From Apium graveolens (taxonomy: Eukaryota; Streptophyta; Magnoliopsida; Apiales; Apiaceae): a stretch of 64,000 nucleotides of DNA. Location of the stretch: assembly GCF_009905375.1 (NCBI RefSeq), contig NC_133652.1:120859797-120923796 (forward strand), given 5' to 3'. This document shows positions 57,929-64,000 of the stretch, piece by piece. Both the position numbers and the translations under genes were made by a program. How positions within the stretch are numbered: position 1 is the stretch's first letter; every line of letters begins with the position of its first letter. The notes under the pieces are model-generated. The model saw nothing but the letters and a program-made list of their open reading frames with translations. It ran no database searches and had not been told where the DNA came from.

Positions 57929-58520
57929 TGTTAGGTCACACACACTATAGAGGGGCTGAATACAGTGTAAAGTATAATCAAATTGAACTTTAATATCTCA
58001 AGTAACAAAAAACAAACTTTATTGAAATAATAAACTCTGTTACAGTATGAAACTGTTACCTCTCAGTGATGAACAAATATCACGAGAGCTGCTAGGGTTA
58101 CAATGAATAATCTTCTCGAATATGATAACACTTATAGTGTAAACCCTATGCCTGTGTTTATATACTACACAGTTACAAGATAATCGCTAATTGATATGGA
58201 ATATAATTCTGCTTCCTAAAATATATCAATCAGATATTTTTTCTTCCAAGTATTCTATTCTTCATAGAATTCCTTCTTCATGCATATCTCTTCTTATGTT
58301 TATCTCGATCTTCTTTCCTTTAATCAGCTACTGTCCTTATCAGAACGTCCTTCAGCACTTAAGTTCTGATATTCATCTTCTGATGATTATCTCCTGATAA
58401 TATAAGTACTGATATCCTTAAGTCCTGACTTCCAGTAAGTACTGATTTATCTTGTTTAAGTAAGATCTGAAAACTAAACATAAATCATATTAACCATGAC
58501 ATTATCAAATATATCTAACA
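57929..58520 (-). repeat. CopC 3' LTR
   Basis: A 592 bp LTR with TGTTAGG...CTAACA ends. The right-hand neighbour is a polypurine tract in antisense, so the element reads on the minus strand. A candidate TATATAAACA lies at 58154-58163 (minus). It has many AAGTTCTGAT-like motifs around 58340-58450. An older relative is at 11973-12149. Confidence 0.88.
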
Positions 58521-58534
58521 ATCTCCCCCAACTT
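58521..58534 (-). other. CopC polypurine tract
   Basis: The minus strand reads AAGTTGGGGGAGAT directly before the LTR start TGTTAG. Confidence 0.88.
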
Positions 58535-58730
58535 GTAAATTAGCATAATATACAAGTTTAACAGATATTTGATGATGTCAAAAACATTAAGTACTAATGC
58601 ATGAGAATTAGACTAGATAACTACAACTTACAGTCCTTAAAGATTTACCAATATTTAACTTCTGATAACAGCTTCAGTCTGTACAAATATCAGAATTTAA
58701 GTAGTTGTAGATCTTGACTTGGCTTCATCT

Positions 58731-61700
58731 TCAGATCTCTCTGATGTCAGGAGTTGTTCTGAGATAGTTCTTCAACAAACATTTCTCAGCATATCTAAGT
58801 TCATCAATCATTCTCCTTTTAGCATCTTTAAGATCTGCATTATCTTCACCAATTTGAAAGATTGCAGCCCTGAGATCATTAATCTTTGCTTTTCTTATAT
58901 CCTGATCCAGTCTGATCAAATAAGCTTTATCAGACTCAAGATTGAATTCCACAGCCCTGTAACCTAGAAAGGTAGTTATAATTTTAGCAGTGTTGGGCTT
59001 CATTTCAACTATATCACCCTTGTGATCTCTGTACTTTGGAACATATGTGCTGTCAGACTTAACAGAATAAAGCCTTTTCTGTCTCAGAATCTGATCCTTC
59101 AAATAGTTTGCAGCACTTCCTGTCAATCTGTCATCCACTTGAAGTAAGAATAGTACATGCTCCAATTCTTCAAAATACTTCAAAGGAATGGCATTTTGCC
59201 TTATATGATAAACCCTACCATCTGTCATGAAGTACAATAAGATGTGTTCTTTCAAGTAGGTATGGTAAACCATTTGTACAGATTCCAGTTGATTCAATCT
59301 CTCAGGAGTTGCTCCAATACCTGTTCACTCAAGGAAGTTGGATCATTGGTAGTGTTCTGTATTCTTCTTTCATCAGCACTTCCCAATCCAGCTTTATCTC
59401 TTGCTTCCATTCCAGTAACTACTCTTGCTTCAAACCACTTGCAGCAGTCTTCAAAGGTTGAGTCTGTTTTACTTTAGTGAATCCTGGTAGAAGCGTCTTT
59501 GGTCTATCTTCTGATATCAAGTTAACTTGAGCTATTTCAGAGGTTACTTGCTTCTTTAGAATATCAGAACTTACTGTCTCTTGACTCTGAACAACTTGAG
59601 CCATGTCAGAGGTTGTTTTAAGAACTTTTTTTGAAGTCAGAGCAAGATCATCCTTTTCATCAGTGATTTCTTCATTTTCAGGAGGCACATAAACCTTGAT
59701 AGGTTCACCAACCTTTTCTTTACCCTTGGATCTTGGATCTATCTGTGGTTGTGATTTAGCTAATGTTGCTTCAGTATTTGTCCTTTCTTTTATCACAATG
59801 CCTTTGAGTTTTGGAAGTGTCTTTTTACTAGAAGCTTCAGATTTAGATGTGACTTTTTCTGATTTAAGTCTGGCTTCTTCTTCCATTAAACTCTTCAAGT
59901 CCATTCCTGGATTTTCCTGAAGAAATAACTGTCTTGACATTTCTTCATCAAGATCTAAAAGTTCATCAGAACTTATCCTTTTACCAATAGAGTAATTCTT
60001 TTTCCAGTATCAGAACTTGTCCTGTGACTTGTGATTTCAGCTTTTCTTGATGAGAAACCTCTATCTTGACTATGACCTCTACCCATTCCAGAGTTTCCTT
60101 GATCATCCTTTTCATCATCCTTCCCTTTCAGTGTCTTGTCAGTCTTGCATTTGGATTTAATTACTTTCTCCCCCTTTTTGGCATCAGCCAGGTAGTAGAA
60201 GAGAGACAAGCAATTCCACTGAGGCTTGGATTTCAGTAAGTTGAGATTGCTGAGAAGCTTGATTTTTCAGAATATCATCAATCTGAGCTTGTTGTTTCTC
60301 TTGAGTCTTCTCAATATAAGCAATCCTGTCAAAGGTAGGTTGGAAGAACTTTTTCTTGTCAATTTTCTGAATTTGGTCCTGTTTGATGAATTATTCCTGA
60401 ATCTTGTGTAGCTCTGCATGAGTAGTTGAATAGAGACCTTGTAGATGTTTAGTACTCAATGCAGTGACTCTAAGCTGGGTTTTGAAATCATCAGAATTTA
60501 ACATTTGATCAGCTTTTGTCAAGTGCTCAGCCAGATGCTTTGCAGATGGAACACAGGAAACTGAGTTCCATTCCTTAGTCCACTCCTGTCCTGCAGGAGT
60601 TTCACTCCAAGGCACTGGTGCTTATCTGGTAACAAACTTCTTAACAAGTTCAGATTTAAGAGCAGTTTGTGGAGGGGCATGTCCTGAAGGACCTGCTTCA
60701 TCAGCATCTGCATTTGGAGCAGCATCACCAGTATCTCCAGCATTTGCAGCATCAGAACTTACAGAATTAGTATCTTCTGATAAAACAACAGTGTGAGTAG
60801 CAATGGAGGCTTCAGTATCCTCTAATTTCTGATCTGGTTCTAAGTTCTGATCAACAGCCATATCCTGATGCTCACCTATATTCTGATCATCAGCATCTAG
60901 ATGCAGAGAAGGTGTAGTAGATAATTCTGGAGTTTGAGCAGCATCAGTAACAAATGTTGTTGTAGGATTAGTTTCTGTTGGAGCTTCTAAGTAAAGTATC
61001 TCAGGCACAACCAAGTTCTGAACATCAATTTCAGCACTTGTGCCTGGATCAACAGAAGACACAGACTTTAGAACAGGAGACACATATGGTGTGTTGGCCT
61101 TTTCAGTAACAGCTTCCTGAGTTGGAGTTGATGGAGAAGTAGTGACTGGAGCAGATTCCTTTTCTTGTGAGATCAGAGATTCCTGATCCCCTTCCTTAGC
61201 TGCTGCTTCTTCATCATCTGAAACTGGCCTTTTTGCCCTCTGTTTCTTGTATCTCTTTGTAGATATGGATTCCTTGGGAGTTTCAGGAACAGTCATTCTT
61301 CTAAGCCTCTTGAGAAGCCTAGATCCCCCAATTTCAGAATCCTTTTGAGAAGTTACTTTCTCAGTTTCTTGGACAACAGGTTCTGATGTAGAAACCTATT
61401 CCTCACTGTCAGATTCATCTCTCAGAACAATCCTCCTTCTCTTCTGAGGTGTTTGAGGAACAGTCTTTGTCCTCTTAGACTTGGAAGATGAAGGCTTCAC
61501 AATAGGTGCTGAGGATGAGGGTTGAGCTGTTGGTGAAGTGAAGAGATATGATTTGAGATATTTCCTGAGTGATGGTTGAGTAGTATGGGTGGTATGTGCT
61601 GATGGTTGTTGTGGTGTTTGGGAGGTGGTTGTTGGTTGGACATCAGGATAAACAGATCTATAGGAATCAGGATCAGCATTTACTAAGATCTGTTTTACAA

Positions 61701-62466
61701 ACTGAGGAATCTGTAAAGGTCTAACCACTGGTTTCTTAGTGTCAGCATTTACCAGGTCATTAAAGTATCGTTTTACAACTTTAAAAGGTGGAGTAAAGGT
61801 ACTGGCTAGTCGAGGTTCATCAGTACAAAAAGTGTATATAAGTTGACAGAATCTAGCAAAGTAAATAACATTCCTATCCTCTGTCATCCAATCCCCAATA
61901 AAACCTATTATAGCAGTTGCAAAATCAAAATGAGTTTGGTTTATAATGGCATACCCGATGTGCTGACTCATTATAGGGATGACATCAAAGTTGGAACACT
62001 TGTTCCCATAAGCTTTAGTGATGCAGTCGAAGAAGAAGCTCCATTCCCTCCTGATATGAGCCCGTTTCAACTGCCCAAGCTTTGCCAAACTCTGTTCATA
62101 CCCCAAACTGGCCATTAACTCCTGAACAGATGATTCCTCTGGAATTGAAAAAGTACATCCTTCTGGGAGATGTAGAGCCTTGCGTATTGTACCAGGAGTG
62201 ACTGCATATGGAGAATCACCCACTTCGAAAACAATACTAGGAGTACCATTTTGACCACCATTATCAAAGTTTCCAGTCCTCCAAAGTGTTAGAACTTGTT
62301 TGCTTGAGAAGACTGAAGGTTGGGTCAATTCATACCCGATTTCACTGTGTGCAAGAAGATCTTGCACAAAATGCAATTCAGACGGAGCTTCAACATTATC
62401 AAGAATTGCAGCAAAGTTGTTTGGAACAAATTTAGCTCCATCAATGATTAAATCCTTAGGTGCCAT
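58731..62466 (-). pseudogene. CopC post-pol extra ORF, few breaks
   Basis: About 1,245 codons from ATG 62466 (MAPKDLIIDGAKFVPNN) to the stop at 58731. The first 356 codons are open (61396-62466) and end at a TAG. The same frame continues in 60622-61296 and 60391-60615, then through a stop and a frameshift near 60205 into 59973-60209, 59419-59940 and 58731-59297. N-terminal domain: LWRTGNFDNGG, VGDSPYAVTPGTIRKALHLP, REWSFFFDCITKAYG. A Ser/Thr/Pro-rich low-complexity centre follows, then a Gln/Glu coiled-coil-like part (EKTQEKQQAQIDDILKNQA). A C-terminal domain comes last (ILLYFMTDGRVYHIRQNAIP, LESDKAYLIRLDQDIRKAKI). Function unknown; related to CopA 38347-42534. Confidence 0.78.
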
Positions 62467-62640
62467 GAAATTAATCGAGATTGATAAGTGCCTGTTAGGT
62501 GTTTGATAAAATGTCTATATGAAAAACCAACGTAAGAAGAAGAAAGAGAGTAAGAGCAAATAGAGAGAAAATATATAAAAATGAATAAAAGATTAAAAAA
62601 TCCTCTCCCTGTCTTACTTATACTTTGGAAAAAAAATGTA
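62467..62640 (-). promoter_or_regulatory. Candidate promoter and leader of the CopC extra ORF
   Basis: The minus strand has TTTTTATATATTTT at about 62569-62582, then a strongly pyrimidine-rich run (TTTCTCTCTATTTGCTCT and similar) before ATG 62466. The distance of about 105 bases from the TATA-like box to ATG is close to the 115 bases seen in CopA. The ATG lies in TTTCATGGC context. No alternative ATG-initiated frame intervenes. Confidence 0.45.
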
Positions 62641-63181
62641 ACCGTTGGACACCTGTCAGACATGCAGTAATAACGGATAGTTAATGGGCACGAGAAAACA
62701 GTAATCATTACTTACCTACTTGCAGTTTTTCAAGGAAAAACCGTTCCACTTACCCAGTTATTCCATTAATCAAGGTGAATCAGTTTTAATTTAAAATTGA
62801 AACTGTTCCCACTTATTTAATTATTTTTCACTGCAACATCAATATTCTGAAAAAAATTTCGAGGGAAAATGACCATAATAAATCAGATGAGCAAGTACTG
62901 ATAAAGTAAAATCAGAACTTAAGTTAAAACAGAATTTATATGGTCATCATAATATGAACATGTATCAGGATTTATCATTACAACATATCTCAGAGACAAG
63001 ATCTTGAAACAAAAATAAATTTCATTAATATATCAAGAGAATACATTCATGAAATTTAAATTACATCAGAACTTTTTACAAGATTGCCCTAAGCTGCTAA
63101 ACCTAACATCAACAGCCTTTGTCCTAGCTCAAGAAGCAGGGCAAGGCTGATGATGAAGAAAAACAGGAAGAAGAAAATAAA
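62641..63181. other. Non-coding spacer in CopC
   Basis: AT-rich, with several TCAGAACTT motifs (for example 62915 and 63066). I see no gene. Confidence 0.6.
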
Positions 63182-63451
63182 TCATTTCTTCTTCCTACTC
63201 TCGACAAACAGAATAGCGAGTCGTATGATTCGCTCTTGCTGGCGGAGAGCTTCCCGCCTTTCCTCCTCCAATCGCTCCAGATGGCGATGGTAGTCCATGT
63301 AGAAGAACAGGAGGTGGGTGAGTACCTCCTGGGGAACGGAGTCCCATATCTCATCAGGAATGGCAGTAACGTGCCATTCCTGCTGCCAATCGGCACAGCT
63401 CAGTTCCATGTTGAATGTTTCATAGTTCAAAAACATGTTGTAATTGACCAT
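63182..63451 (-). CDS. Intact 89-codon ORF in CopC, unknown
   Basis: Starts ATG at 63451 in good plant context (ACACCATGG) and ends at 63182. The protein begins MVNYNMFLNYETFNMEL, has a Trp-containing middle (WQQEWHVTAIPDEIWDSVP) and ends in a charged helix (RHLERLEEERREALRQQER) with a basic KKK tail. No cysteine cluster, signal peptide or membrane segment. GC content is visibly higher than its surroundings. It is preceded by a TATA box 75 bases upstream. I do not recognise it; it could be an accessory protein of the element or a captured host exon. Confidence 0.55.
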   Translation of the reverse strand: MVNYNMFLNYETFNMELSCADWQQEWHVTAIPDEIWDSVPQEVLTHLLFFYMDYHRHLERLEEERREALRQQERIIRLAILFVESRKKK

Positions 63452-63525
63452 GGTGTTTTTGATAGAAAGAGTATGAAGGTGAGTTTGTGATAAAAGATTT
63501 GATGGGAAGGCTGATGTGAAGTGGT

Positions 63526-63535
63526 TATTTATATA
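63526..63535 (-). promoter_or_regulatory. TATA box upstream of the 89-codon ORF
   Basis: The minus strand reads CCTATATAAATAACC. It is followed by about 75 bases rich in C, A and T (CACTTCACATCAGCC) with no ATG until 63451. Placement suits a transcript start near 63500 and a leader of about 50 bases. Confidence 0.55.
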
Positions 63536-64000
63536 GGCAAGAGAATTTTAGGAGACGCAAAGTTATTGAATGCTGACAGGTAGAATTAATTCTACCTCGT
63601 CTCCCCAGACTTGGAAAAAGAAAAAAAAAGTCATTGGAAAGGTAAAATATGGTTTAATACGCACAGGTAGCAAGTAAAAATTGACTGTGCATGTACGAGT
63701 ACCACTATCCCTAAATGTAGTGACTGTTAATCTTCCACTTCAACATATTCAGGTTTAAACTGAGACTGTTTTTTTAAATTTTGTCCACAAATAAGTCAAG
63801 TAAAGAATCAGACTTTAATATCATAACTTAGACTTATATCAGAACTTAACGATCATTAGAACATAATTTCTTAACTCGAAAAATGAATGCCTATCTTAGT
63901 AAGTCCTCACACAAATTCTGATTAATATTCTTCAGAACTTAATCATCAGAACATGCAATCAGAACTTGTCCTCAGAATTTGTGCAATGTGACACAATGAT
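63536..64000. other. CopC spacer to the window edge
   Basis: No coding domain. Contains TCAGAACTT motifs at about 63838, 63932 and 63958, and an A-rich run at 63618-63629. The pol gene expected next on the minus strand is outside the window. Confidence 0.5.

Larger units (their letters stand above)
57929..64000 (-). mobile_element. CopC: SIRE-type copia element, 3' half
   Basis: LTR, polypurine tract and a long extra ORF homologous to the one after pol in CopA, all on the minus strand and inserted in CopB gag. Gag and pol would lie to the right of 64000. The SIRE-type assignment depends on the homology of the extra ORF to CopA, since no pol is visible. Confidence 0.75.

Overview
This window looks like heterochromatic or intergenic DNA of a flowering plant, probably a eudicot. 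It is AT-rich, and nearly every recognisable coding stretch belongs to an LTR retrotransposon. I found no convincing host gene, rRNA, tRNA gene, CRISPR array or organelle-like segment. Primer-binding sites complementary to plant initiator tRNA-Met (TGGTATCAGAGC and close variants) occur at five element starts. A species call is not possible. A GC-rich palindromic repeat in one LTR gives a weak, unverified impression of Apiaceae.

Layout from left to right. (1) 11-11972, minus strand: a complete but decayed Ty3/gypsy chromovirus ('Chr1', Tekay/Del-like) with 3.3 kb LTRs and a TTGTA target-site duplication. It split an older SIRE-type copia LTR, seen as shards at 1-10 and 11973-12149. (2) 12746-20411, minus strand: a complete Ty1/copia element ('CopD') with similar LTRs and a CCTAT duplication, sitting in an old LTR-like remnant (12150-12745 and 20417-21690). 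(3) 21691-27231: the 3' part of a long-LTR copia element ('CopE'), whose LTR holds a 1,470 bp solo LTR (23853-25322, duplication AGCTG). (4) 27232-42534, plus strand: a SIRE/Maximus-type copia element ('CopA'). Its 5' LTR is split by a 4,056 bp solo LTR (27955-32010, duplication GTAAG). It has decayed gag, pol and a long extra reading frame after pol. (5) 42535-51280, plus strand: a second copy of the Chr1 family ('Chr2'), without its 5' LTR and fused directly onto CopA. (6) 51284-54468: broken pieces of two further LTR families and a copia 5' end. (7) 54469-55845: a CACTA-like terminus with AT-rich filler. (8) 55983-57928: the 5' end of a CopA relative ('CopB'), interrupted by (9) 57929-64000, minus strand: the 3' half of another SIRE-type element ('CopC'), running off the right edge.

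In each retrotransposon gag forms the particle, protease and integrase mature and insert the cDNA, and RT/RNase H copies the RNA. Premature stops, frameshifts and lost catalytic residues show that no complete copy here could be autonomous. CopD comes closest, with an uninterrupted RT-RNase H frame.

The least explained material lies outside gag-pol. First, CopA and CopC carry homologous but strongly diverged long reading frames after pol; both are preceded by a candidate TATA box about 105-115 nt upstream and a pyrimidine-rich leader. CopC has a further intact 89-codon frame with its own TATA box. Second, the chromovirus family has a proline-rich frame upstream of gag. Third, each SIRE-type family carries its own short motif scattered through LTR, spacer and coding sequence. 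Fourth, the CopD leader has repeated small hairpins. Names such as Chr1 and CopA are local labels only. Domain calls rest on recognised motifs, not on database searches.
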